From positions 1 to 20,199 of IMG/VR virus record IMGVR_UViG_3300017697_000134: a stretch of 20,199 bases of DNA. One strand, written 5' to 3'. This DNA is from a virus. The notes beneath the pieces were generated by a model. It made no database searches and was not told where the DNA came from. It worked only from the letters and a program-made list of their open reading frames with translations. The position numbers and the translations under genes are program-made. Shown piece by piece: positions 13,938-20,199 of the stretch; within the stretch, counting starts at the first letter, position 1; each line of letters starts with the position of its first letter.

Positions 13938-15937
13938 TAATTCATTCCTTGTTGTAGAATTTTAGAAGCTAATTTTTCTTTTTCTAATTGTGATACATTT
14001 TGCTCTTTCACAACTTGCGTGGCAAGTTTCTGTTCATCGAGATTCATTTTTTGCATCTTAAATTCATTATCAGCTTCTAATTTTCTATTTTTAAAATCTG
14101 CATCTGCCATAGCCTTCTGTTTACTAATTTCTATTTGTTGTGCTGCTAACTGCAATGCAGGATCTTGTTTTTCTTCTTTAGGTGGTTGAGGTGGTTGCTG
14201 TGAAGGATTGTTAAAGAATTGCGTTGCATCTTTATAACCACTATTTTGCAAGTAAGCCTCAATTGTATTGTAAATTGTTTGTGGAGTTACCATGCCCATT
14301 CCACCTTGTTGCTGTATCATTTTTTCTTGCACATTTAATACTTGTTGTAATACTTCTAATCGTTGATCTTGGTTTCCTGTACCGAGTCCAACTTGTGTAA
14401 TACAGTCATAATGTGAAGTCCATTGACGAGGATTCATGGGAATAAACTCGCCTCGTAATTTAACTATTCTTTCTTGATCTTGATACTCACATATTACTGC
14501 TAATATGTTTTCAAAAATATCTTTTACTCCATCAGCGAATGATCTTGCAATTAATTCTATTCTTTGTGTAGAACTATTCATCATTTGATTAACTGATTGT
14601 GCAGTTGTATGTGATTTGTTAATTGTATCTGGATTTAAACCCATTAATTGATTGGGTACTCCAGATCTTTTTTCTTTTAACTGGTCAATCTTTTGTAGCA
14701 TCGCCAAACCATCATTTAAAAAGTTTGGAGTCTGTAAAGGTGTAACAGCATTAGGCGATTTTACTCGTACAATGCCACCTGCTCTTGAAGTAAGTAAATC
14801 ATCTAGGTTTGCTTGACCATCAACAACAATTGTTCTTGCGTTATTTTGAAAATACATATTATCAAGGGTGTTACGCATGATTGTTGTACTCATCATTTGC
14901 ACATCAGCTAATAAATCGTACATGGATAGACCAAAAAACCTAAAAGGCATTGGTATTGCTACACACATAGCAAAAGGCATTTTGTTAATGACTTCATTTT
15001 CTAAAATAATGTAATTATTATAGCCACTACCACCAACAATAATCTTTCTTAGCTCTCCAATGCCATCGCCATCCATATCAACCTTCATGTAGCACTCAGT
15101 TATTTGTACTACTCTCTGGGAGGGATCAATATTAGAGATTTCAATGTCCATTGATGGATCATCATAGCTTCTTCTTACCATTGCTTCAGTATTAAAGACA
15201 TCTTGCTCACTACTAGGCAAACTTTCAACATCTTTTTTGTTAAAACCCATGTCTATTAGCTCAGAAACAGTTTTTGTTACTCTGTGAGCTATAAAATTAC
15301 AGTCTTTTAAGTTTTTTGCTCTTGGAGACACCAATATTTCTTCTGGTGGTACAGGATCTATCTGGCATCTGCCATATTCCTTAACTCTTTTAACTTCACA
15401 ATTGTAAAAAAGACCTTCATCTTCTTCTATTTCTTCTACTTCAACAATTTCAACCTCTTCATCAATAAGTAATGCTTGATATTGTGTCTCGTCTAAGTGT
15501 TCATAATGTTCTTTTTTCTGCTCTTTGGATGTTTTCCAATAAATTTTACAAAAACCATTCTTCTGAAGTAGTGCAGTCTTAAACATAGAGTGCAAAATCT
15601 CAAAACCATTGTTATCACGATTAAATATAAAATTGCAATAGTCAGTAATTTGGTCAGCATATGGTACATCTTCAGCTTGTTGTGGCTCAAAATTAACCAT
15701 TTTGTCAGATTGCGTAAACATACGCATTAAACTTGGCAATATTGACTCTACAACCTCTAATATATCTTGTGATACAACTGAGCTTCTGCCTTCTGTCTCG
15801 TTACCTAAAGGCTCTCCTAAATAATATTTAAGTGCTTCTTTGCGTTGCGTTGATAAATCACTATCATAAAATCCAAGAGAGCTTGAGATCTCTTGTGAGA
15901 TTAATGCGAGTAATTTTGATTTTGATAATTTTGCCAT
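13937..15937 (-). CDS. Portal protein (P22-like class)
   Basis: A 666-aa protein, a size typical of large podovirus portals (P22 gp1 has 725). The N-terminal part (SSLGFYDSDLSTQRKEALKYYLGEPLGNETEGRSSVVS, residues about 18-55, key elements R..AL.YYLG and GRS.VVS..I) and the following DILEVVESILPSLMRMF are the portal signature of this class. The core (residues 280-480) contains PFAMCVAIPMPFRFFGLSMY and the NPDTINKSHTTAQSVN region, matching the crown/stem region of these portals. The last 90 residues form a Gln/Lys-rich coiled coil, like the barrel helix that projects into the head. The ring is the DNA channel and the terminase dock, and genes for TerL and adaptor flank it accordingly. ATG with AGGA eleven bases upstream; 3 bp from the TerL stop. 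Confidence 0.9.
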   Translation of the reverse strand: MAKLSKSKLLALISQEISSSLGFYDSDLSTQRKEALKYYLGEPLGNETEGRSSVVSQDILEVVESILPSLMRMFTQSDKMVNFEPQQAEDVPYADQITDYCNFIFNRDNNGFEILHSMFKTALLQKNGFCKIYWKTSKEQKKEHYEHLDETQYQALLIDEEVEIVEVEEIEEDEGLFYNCEVKRVKEYGRCQIDPVPPEEILVSPRAKNLKDCNFIAHRVTKTVSELIDMGFNKKDVESLPSSEQDVFNTEAMVRRSYDDPSMDIEISNIDPSQRVVQITECYMKVDMDGDGIGELRKIIVGGSGYNNYIILENEVINKMPFAMCVAIPMPFRFFGLSMYDLLADVQMMSTTIMRNTLDNMYFQNNARTIVVDGQANLDDLLTSRAGGIVRVKSPNAVTPLQTPNFLNDGLAMLQKIDQLKEKRSGVPNQLMGLNPDTINKSHTTAQSVNQMMNSSTQRIELIARSFADGVKDIFENILAVICEYQDQERIVKLRGEFIPMNPRQWTSHYDCITQVGLGTGNQDQRLEVLQQVLNVQEKMIQQQGGMGMVTPQTIYNTIEAYLQNSGYKDATQFFNNPSQQPPQPPKEEKQDPALQLAAQQIEISKQKAMADADFKNRKLEADNEFKMQKMNLDEQKLATQVVKEQNVSQLEKEKLASKILQQGMN

Positions 15938-15940
15938 TCG

Positions 15941-17191
15941 TTAAATAATTCCTGCGTTGTTATATTGTAATTTTGTTGTCCATTCGCTTGACTGATTGTT
16001 TCCTACTGCAAAGTACCGAAAAGCATCAGAAGCATGAGAAGTCCAATCGTGAACTGTTTTATTTTTTAATTCGCCTCGTTCATTACTTGCCCATCTGTAT
16101 TGACGAAGAGCATCGAGTCCATGTTTTGTTTTTTCATGGTCAAACCAACACCTTGATAAAACCATTCTCACAGCATTAATACCATCTTCGACAGAGAGCT
16201 TTGGAACAATAGATGTTCTCATCCCTAAAGACTGTGCAGTCTCTACTCGTGATACACCAGTTCCAAGTTCTCTGACATTTGCATCATGTGGGAGGTAATG
16301 CGTATCGTAAATATATTTTTTTTCATCAAGAACAGTTGTGTAGTATTCTAAACTTTCTCCACTATCTTCATAGTAATCTATAATATGGAATGCACTTCCT
16401 TTTTGTTGCACAAACCAAATAGCAGTTTTATCTGCCATCCCAAGATCCCAGTAAGTATTAACTTTAATACCAGTCTCATAAGGAACTTTTGTAATTCTTT
16501 TTTCTTCTTCTGCTTTATTTAATCCTTTTGCATAGATTGAGCCTATGGCTGCACTATCAAAAGAGCATTCAAATTCTGCTTCATATACTTCTTCTGGCAT
16601 TAAGGCTTTTGCTTCATTAAGTTCTAGCTCAGAGATAATGTTTGTATTACTTGCTTTAAATATTTCTGCATACCAATCTTCTTGGTGTAGAGCATGGTCA
16701 TATAACTGGTGAAAGCTGTTGTGACCTTGAGGAGTACCAATCGCTATCATAAAACCTTCTCTATCAGATAAAGCAGGTCTAATTACTTCAGTCCATAGTC
16801 TAGGAGGCATTTGAGCCACTTCGTCTAGGACTACACCATCAATATATAAACCTCTTAAACTGTCTGGTCTTTCACATCCTAGTAATTGTATTCTTGCACC
16901 ATTAGGTAAATCTGCTCTAAGCTCAGTTTCGTGGTAAGTAACATCTGGTAAGACACCAGTATATTCTTTCACATAATCCCAAGCAGTTCTTTTTGCCATT
17001 GAGTATGTAGGAGCTAGATAATAATATCTAGGTCTTGGCAATGTATTCTGCATTGCTTTTTTCAGCAGTTCATTAATACAGAGAACAGTCTTGCCAAATC
17101 GTCTATGACAGACAAGGACATTAAATCTTTTTAAATTCTTATGGACAGCCTTTTGATGTTCTCTTGGCTTATAAGGTATGACAATTTTCAA
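15941..17191 (-). CDS. terL: Terminase large subunit (TerL), TTG start
   Basis: A 416-aa packaging motor with both active domains. ATPase: Walker A CHRRFGKT at 28-35, Walker B DGVVLDE at 118-124 with D123 and the catalytic E124, and coupling motif IGTPQG at 151-156. RNase H-like nuclease: acidic residues consistent with D249 (YWDLGMADKTAIW), D303 (LPHDAN) and D389 (TSHASDAFRYF). It cuts concatemers and drives DNA through the portal using ATP. The start is TTG at 17191 (overlapping the upstream stop, TTGA). No ATG occurs before Met47, which would remove Walker A, and an AGGA/AAGGA region lies just upstream, so TTG is required. The N-terminal YKPREHQ element is intact, supporting this start. 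Confidence 0.95.
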   Translation of the reverse strand: MKIVIPYKPREHQKAVHKNLKRFNVLVCHRRFGKTVLCINELLKKAMQNTLPRPRYYYLAPTYSMAKRTAWDYVKEYTGVLPDVTYHETELRADLPNGARIQLLGCERPDSLRGLYIDGVVLDEVAQMPPRLWTEVIRPALSDREGFMIAIGTPQGHNSFHQLYDHALHQEDWYAEIFKASNTNIISELELNEAKALMPEEVYEAEFECSFDSAAIGSIYAKGLNKAEEEKRITKVPYETGIKVNTYWDLGMADKTAIWFVQQKGSAFHIIDYYEDSGESLEYYTTVLDEKKYIYDTHYLPHDANVRELGTGVSRVETAQSLGMRTSIVPKLSVEDGINAVRMVLSRCWFDHEKTKHGLDALRQYRWASNERGELKNKTVHDWTSHASDAFRYFAVGNNQSSEWTTKLQYNNAGII

Positions 17192-17361
17192 ACATCCTTA
17201 CTTTCCTGCTCTAAATAATCTTTCATACTGGCAACATCACTTCCTTTAACTTGACCTCTACCACTAGACTCTGGAAGCTGAGTTTTTTCATTCATCGCTT
17301 TTACTAATTCTGCGAATGGATCGTTTTCTTTTTTCTTTTTAGTTTTCTTTTTTTTAAGCAT
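17188..17361 (-). CDS. Small lysine-rich protein, unknown
   Basis: A 57-aa protein from the ATG at 17361. The N-terminus is almost pure Lys (LKKKKTKKKKEN), followed by an acidic/polar part (DPFAELVKAMNEKTQ, then SDVASMKDYLEQESKDV). The start overlaps the end of the 592-aa gene by 8 bp, and the stop overlaps the TerL TTG. An upstream TTG in the same frame (17406) would add 15 residues, but it has no better ribosome binding site and lies entirely within the other gene. The basic head could bind nucleic acid and might assist packaging; this is speculation. The reading frame has no known family that I can name. Confidence 0.55.
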   Translation of the reverse strand: MLKKKKTKKKKENDPFAELVKAMNEKTQLPESSGRGQVKGSDVASMKDYLEQESKDV

Positions 17362-19132
17362 AATTAAATAATGGATTAACTGGCATTGAAGCAAATAGTT
17401 CTTCAAACTCTTTTAATAAATCTAATCTTTCTTTTTCAGTATTATATTTTTTAATTTCAATTCCATTGTCTTTTAATATTTGCAAAGTTTTTTCATCGGT
17501 GTTGTTTGGCACAATAGCACCTTTAAACTCATTCATTTGCAATGCTCTATTTGGTTTTATTTCAAAATATTCAGAAGGTGTATTTGCAAGTTTTTCTAAA
17601 AACTTTATAACTTCTTGTTTTGTTGCTTCTGAAGTATCTGGATAAAATTCTTTAAAGTTTTGTTCAATAGAATATTTTTTATCGCTAAATATACTATTAA
17701 AATTATCTCCTAGTTCATAACTTTTAGGATCTAAATGTTTATTTTCTTTGGCAAGTAAATCTGTAATTCTACTTAGTTCTGTATAAAGATCTGATTTAAT
17801 ATCAGACATTTCTTCGCTAGTAACAAAAGTATCTCTTGCTTCAGACAATTCTTTTTTATTTTTAAACTTACCTCGCATTGTAGCAGCTAGGTTGCCTATA
17901 TTACCACTACCACCAAATCCTTCTTCTTTACCTGCATTTGTTTTCATGTGTGCTAACACATTTTCTAAAGTATGGTCTTTGTATTTAAGTTTGCCCATAG
18001 GAGTACGACCTGCAACAATTTTTTCTTTGCCTTGAACACCTATTCTTTCAGCTAAACTTTTATTCCATTCTTTGTATTCTGCGTTTAATTCTGGTGTCCA
18101 CACCTCATCTAATAATCTTTTATAAGCATATTTATCTTCAGCTAAATTAAAATCTGGTAGCAATCCTTTTTCTTTTAAGAATGCCATATCCAACATATCT
18201 GTTGGCAAGTTATTAATGCCTTTTTCAATTATTTGATTATATAAATCTCCTGCATAAAACACAGCTTGGTTTGATCCATCATCGAATTTAAAATCTGATA
18301 TTTTTCTATAATCATAACGAATATCATCAACTTCAAATATGTCTGAGAAATAATCTATGATCTGATCCATTTCATTATCAGCATATATTGTTCTAACAAG
18401 AGGGTATCTCTGCGTGTAAGCATCTCCCTTGTAAACAGGATTATTCTTAGAAGGTATCATTAGCTCTGGATCGCCAACTAAAGTTATTTCGCCAAACTTC
18501 ATTTCTTCTATATTTTCTGGAACAACTGCTAAACTTGGTTTTGGCATACCACCAATATTGTCGTAGTTTTGTATAGCATCTGCACCTGTGTTATGAATAA
18601 CAGCCATGCCTTTGCCTTCTTCATATGTGCCTAATATGCCTTCTTTTATATTAGACTCTTCTTCTAAATCTTTATTGTATAATATTTGTGGTTTCTCAAT
18701 AGGTATTGATGGAAAGCCAGTATTTGTTGGTATTTCAATTTCTGGTATAGGAGTTACATTATCAGTATTTTCTATTTCTGGTAGTTCTCCTCCAGTCGAG
18801 TAATCGTCTATGTTAGGCTCGTAGATAGGAGTTGATAAAATGTTTCTTTTTTTCCATTCTTCTAAATCTATTTCCTCTGGTGCATCTGGTCTGCTATCCA
18901 TTCCATCTGGTGTCCATGTAACTGCTTTGTTAATATGGTTGTCAATAATTTCTTGTGCAGAGTCTTTTGCTAATAAACTGTTACTGTTATCAATGATGTT
19001 TGGTGTTTGTGTTAATAATCCTGCTGTACCAATTCCTACTAAGGCTTGAGCATTATTTAATTCGTTCCAATAAGGTGCAGGGGATGGTTTAAATCCACTT
19101 GGTCTTATGGGGAAGTATGCTGCTCTTGTCAT
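17354..19132 (-). CDS. Polyvalent-protein-like protein of unknown function between TerS and TerL
   Basis: A 592-aa protein. The first 170 residues are Pro/Asn/Glu-rich and probably unstructured. From about 178 to 545 it carries a set of elements that I recall from domains attached to 'large polyvalent proteins' of phages and conjugative elements: HN(T)...GGMPKPSLAVV at 180-204, FGEITLVG at 213-220, DAYTQRYP at 237-244, a KYKDHTLENVLAHM segment at 383-396, FGGSGNIGNL at 406-415, KFKNKKELSEARD at 422-434 and EYFEIKPNRALQM..FKGAIVP at 521-542. In those proteins this region accompanies enzyme domains; here it stands alone, with no methylase, helicase, protease or ADP-ribosyltransferase motif seen. 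Polyvalent proteins are thought to enter the host with the DNA and act against host functions. Whether this one does is inference. ATG at 19132 has only a weak upstream ribosome site. Confidence 0.6.
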   Translation of the reverse strand: MTRAAYFPIRPSGFKPSPAPYWNELNNAQALVGIGTAGLLTQTPNIIDNSNSLLAKDSAQEIIDNHINKAVTWTPDGMDSRPDAPEEIDLEEWKKRNILSTPIYEPNIDDYSTGGELPEIENTDNVTPIPEIEIPTNTGFPSIPIEKPQILYNKDLEEESNIKEGILGTYEEGKGMAVIHNTGADAIQNYDNIGGMPKPSLAVVPENIEEMKFGEITLVGDPELMIPSKNNPVYKGDAYTQRYPLVRTIYADNEMDQIIDYFSDIFEVDDIRYDYRKISDFKFDDGSNQAVFYAGDLYNQIIEKGINNLPTDMLDMAFLKEKGLLPDFNLAEDKYAYKRLLDEVWTPELNAEYKEWNKSLAERIGVQGKEKIVAGRTPMGKLKYKDHTLENVLAHMKTNAGKEEGFGGSGNIGNLAATMRGKFKNKKELSEARDTFVTSEEMSDIKSDLYTELSRITDLLAKENKHLDPKSYELGDNFNSIFSDKKYSIEQNFKEFYPDTSEATKQEVIKFLEKLANTPSEYFEIKPNRALQMNEFKGAIVPNNTDEKTLQILKDNGIEIKKYNTEKERLDLLKEFEELFASMPVNPLFNYA

Positions 19133-19170
19133 TGTAAAATCTCGTTAGGGGTTTGTTTTGTGTTGAAATA

Positions 19171-19210
19171 GCTCCCCTGCAATTTGCAGCCGAGCCGATG
19201 GGGTGCAGCC
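19171..19210. promoter_or_regulatory. GC-rich structured element upstream of the 592-aa gene
   Basis: 27 of 40 bases are G or C, in a genome that is about one third GC. It contains the palindrome CTGCAA-T-TTGCAG (19177-19189), which can be extended by GCTC/GAGC (19171-19174 with 19192-19195) across a 2x2 internal loop. Alternatively, CCCC (19174-19177) could pair with GGGG (19200-19203). TGCAGCC occurs twice (19185-19191 and 19204-19210). It lies about 40 bases before the ATG at 19132. Candidates are an RNA leader structure, a protein-binding operator or a terminase recognition site. Confidence 0.5.
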
Positions 19211-19258
19211 AAAAATAATTTATCAAATCAAACTAGGAAAAAATAAAATATCTGGAAG

Positions 19259-19276
19259 CTGACCAATATCTGACCA
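19259..19276. repeat. Direct repeat CTGACCA, period 11 bp
   Basis: CTGACCA occurs at 19259-19265 and 19270-19276, separated by ATAT. A spacing of 11 bp places the two copies on the same face of the helix, as for a dimeric or cooperatively binding protein. It lies in the non-coding gap beside terS. Two copies of seven bases could arise by chance, so this is suggestive only. Confidence 0.4.
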
Positions 19277-19510
19277 GTTACTTAAAAAGCTAGGGAATTC
19301 CTTACTTAATATACTAGGTAATATAATAAATTATTTATTTCTGTAATTTTTTTTAATTTTTTAAATAAAAAAATATATTTTTCACACGAGAGTACAGGAA
19401 AAGAAATAGTGTATTTCGTAAGCATTTGTTTTAATCCCTACCTTTTCTATCTATCCCTATCCATACCAAACCTTAACTAACCTCTAGTTTCATCCTATAT
19501 TCGTCTATAT

Positions 19511-19930
19511 CTAATCACTAGCCCAACTTATCTCTATCTTCTTATCGTCTGCATCAGTAATACTTAATGTTTGTTTCTCAGTACCATATTGCTTCGGAGC
19601 TAACTTACCTGCCTGCCATTGAATGTTCTTAGAGTATATCTCTAACAGTTTAACTTCAGCCATTGGTATATTCTTTTTATCCAGAGCATTCTCTATCTTC
19701 TCATCTACTTTACTAATCAGCATCTCTATCCCTGCCTCTTTAGCTTTGTAGTAAGCATCTCGCAGCTTATCATCTTTATCCATCCATGCTCTCCAACTAG
19801 GATAAGTAATACCAGATTGCATTGTTGCGTGTTTAATGCCAATGCCTTGAGATAAGAGTGTCAGTACATCTTTAACTATTGTTTTAGAATACTTGGAAGG
19901 TCTGCCCTTCTTTACTGTTACTTCATTCAT
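19511..19930 (-). CDS. terS: Terminase small subunit (putative)
   Basis: A 139-aa protein. Residues about 7-53 form a helix-turn-helix-like region: GRPSKYSKTIVKDVLTLLSQ, then GIGIKHATMQSGITYPSWRAWM. The following segment DKDDKLRDAYYKAKEAGIEM and a long helix (58-105) fit the oligomerisation core. The ending (KLAPKQYGTEKQTLSITD... IEISWASD) closely resembles small terminase C-termini of the form 'P-K-x-Y-G...T-x-x-W-x-x-D'. It recognises the packaging site and presents DNA to TerL. Start ATG at 19930 overlaps the upstream stop (TAATG) and has no visible ribosome binding site. Two genes and a gap separate it from TerL, which is unusual but known. Its sequence seems slightly richer in GC and CTG/CTC codons than the virion genes. 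Confidence 0.75.
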   Translation of the reverse strand: MNEVTVKKGRPSKYSKTIVKDVLTLLSQGIGIKHATMQSGITYPSWRAWMDKDDKLRDAYYKAKEAGIEMLISKVDEKIENALDKKNIPMAEVKLLEIYSKNIQWQAGKLAPKQYGTEKQTLSITDADDKKIEISWASD

Positions 19931-20127
19931 TAGTGTAATGTAACTGTTGTATCATCTGTTAATTCAAATGGATCTACCTCGTTACCCTTCTTAAATGCTT
20001 CAGCAAAGTCTATAGCTTCTTGCTCGGTTTCAAAGTTGTTAAAGCGAATAATGATCTCTGGCTTCTTTGTCTCTGGATTTTTGACCATAAACATTGAGCA
20101 GTTAAGATCGTCTAATAATTTGTTCAT
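19930..20127 (-). CDS. Small acidic protein upstream of terS, unknown
   Basis: A 65-aa acidic protein with a beta-like NPETKKPEIIIRFNNFETEQ, an amphipathic helix EAIDFAEAFKKG and an acidic end (NEVDPFELTDDTTVTLH). This is the layout of many very small phage proteins with a two-layer beta/alpha fold, and no specific function can be read from it. ATG at 20127; no ribosome site is evident and it may overlap the end of a preceding gene. Its stop is coupled to the start of terS. Confidence 0.6.
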   Translation of the reverse strand: MNKLLDDLNCSMFMVKNPETKKPEIIIRFNNFETEQEAIDFAEAFKKGNEVDPFELTDDTTVTLH

Positions 20128-20199
20128 ATAATAAATATCGTATGTCTGTTGCTGTTAAGTAATGCGTGTGTTGTTTTATATCTTTAAATATCTTGATGA
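20102..20199 (-). CDS. Possible 3' end of an upstream gene, cut by the window edge
   Basis: In the frame ending with TAA at 20104-20102, the minus strand stays open for 31 codons to the window edge and reads like a protein end (KQHTHYLTATDIRYLLYEQI, then IRRS). It overlaps the first 26 bp of the 65-aa gene, a larger overlap than usual in this genome (mostly 1-9 bp). In such AT-rich DNA, an open stretch of this length occurs by chance at roughly the ten-percent level, so this is weak evidence. Confidence 0.25.
   Translation of the reverse strand, partial: IKIFKDIKQHTHYLTATDIRYLLYEQIIRRS

Larger units (their letters stand above)
19133..19510. other. Non-coding gap between TerS and the 592-aa gene
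   Basis: The only long gene-free stretch (378 bp). From high to low coordinates it holds: an approximately 80-bp tract where the plus strand is almost free of G (19431-19510); an extreme A/T block (about 19321-19383, nearly pure A/T); an 11-bp-spaced direct repeat CTGACCA (19259-19276); and a GC-rich island with a palindrome (19171-19210). Short open frames exist (39 codons at 19425-19306; 27 codons from a TTG at 19212), but neither is convincing. I see no clear sigma-70 promoter pair. The neighbourhood of terS makes a packaging (cos/pac) site or late promoter plausible, but that is inference. Confidence 0.7.

Noticed and set aside
17340-17361. A-rich run resembling a slippery A-AAA-AAG frameshift site
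   Set aside because: It codes for the Lys-rich start of the 57-aa protein and follows the stop of the 592-aa gene; a shift there would join nothing useful and no downstream stimulatory stem is visible.
17362-17406. Upstream TTG extension of the lysine-rich small protein
   Set aside because: The extension lies fully inside the 592-aa gene, uses TTG, and has no better ribosome site than the ATG at 17361, so the shorter form is preferred.
19171-19210. tRNA or tRNA-fragment attachment site in the GC-rich island
   Set aside because: No T-loop GTTCGA-like sequence, no anticodon arm and no second copy in the window, and no integrase is present.
19306-19425. 39-codon ATG frame on the minus strand in the terS gap
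   Set aside because: It runs through an almost pure A/T block, so its Lys/Ile/Phe/Tyr content only mirrors base composition, and the upstream AGGG is ten bases away. No protein-like pattern is seen.
1-20199. CRISPR array, insertion sequence or rRNA
   Set aside because: No regularly spaced direct repeats, transposase gene, terminal inverted repeats or rRNA-like conserved segments were seen.

Overview
This window is part of a tailed-phage genome: the packaging and virion-structure arm of a podovirus-like phage. Every credible gene lies on the minus strand, so transcription runs from about 20200 toward 1. The DNA is AT-rich (roughly one third GC in the stretches I counted), codons favour A/T, and the genes are very tightly packed. 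These traits, and the small structural proteins whose style I recognise, suggest a marine phage of a low-GC bacterium, for example an alphaproteobacterium such as SAR11/Pelagibacter. That host is an inference. No replication, lysis, integrase or tRNA gene is seen.

Layout in transcription order. First, 20199-19511 holds a small hypothetical gene and a terminase small subunit. Next, 19510-19133 is the only long non-coding gap; it contains an A/T block, a short direct repeat and a strikingly GC-rich 40-bp island with a palindrome. Then, 19132-15941 holds a 592-aa protein resembling the associated domains of phage 'large polyvalent proteins', a lysine-rich small protein and the terminase large subunit (TTG start). 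The head block, 15937-10727, has portal, a 306-aa unknown with a Cys motif, an 81-aa small protein, scaffold and an SU10-type major capsid protein, and ends in a strong intrinsic terminator.

Below the terminator, 10642-9637 carries three small virion-type proteins. Then come an SU10-type head-tail adaptor (9637-9008), a P22 gp10-like tail hub/nozzle with an inserted beta domain (9008-7251), a small beta-rich protein, a T7 gp13-like GNAT-fold protein, three probable ejection (internal virion) proteins (6536-2056) and a modular tail fibre (2059-26). The next gene begins at position 14 and runs out of the window.

How it works together: the terminase subunits pump DNA through the portal into a shell built from capsid protein on the scaffold. 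The adaptor and nozzle close the portal, the fibre contacts the host, and the internal proteins are presumably expelled ahead of the DNA. The most unusual item is the polyvalent-protein-like gene placed between the two terminase genes and preceded by the GC-rich structured element. Functional names rest on motif recognition by eye, not on searches.
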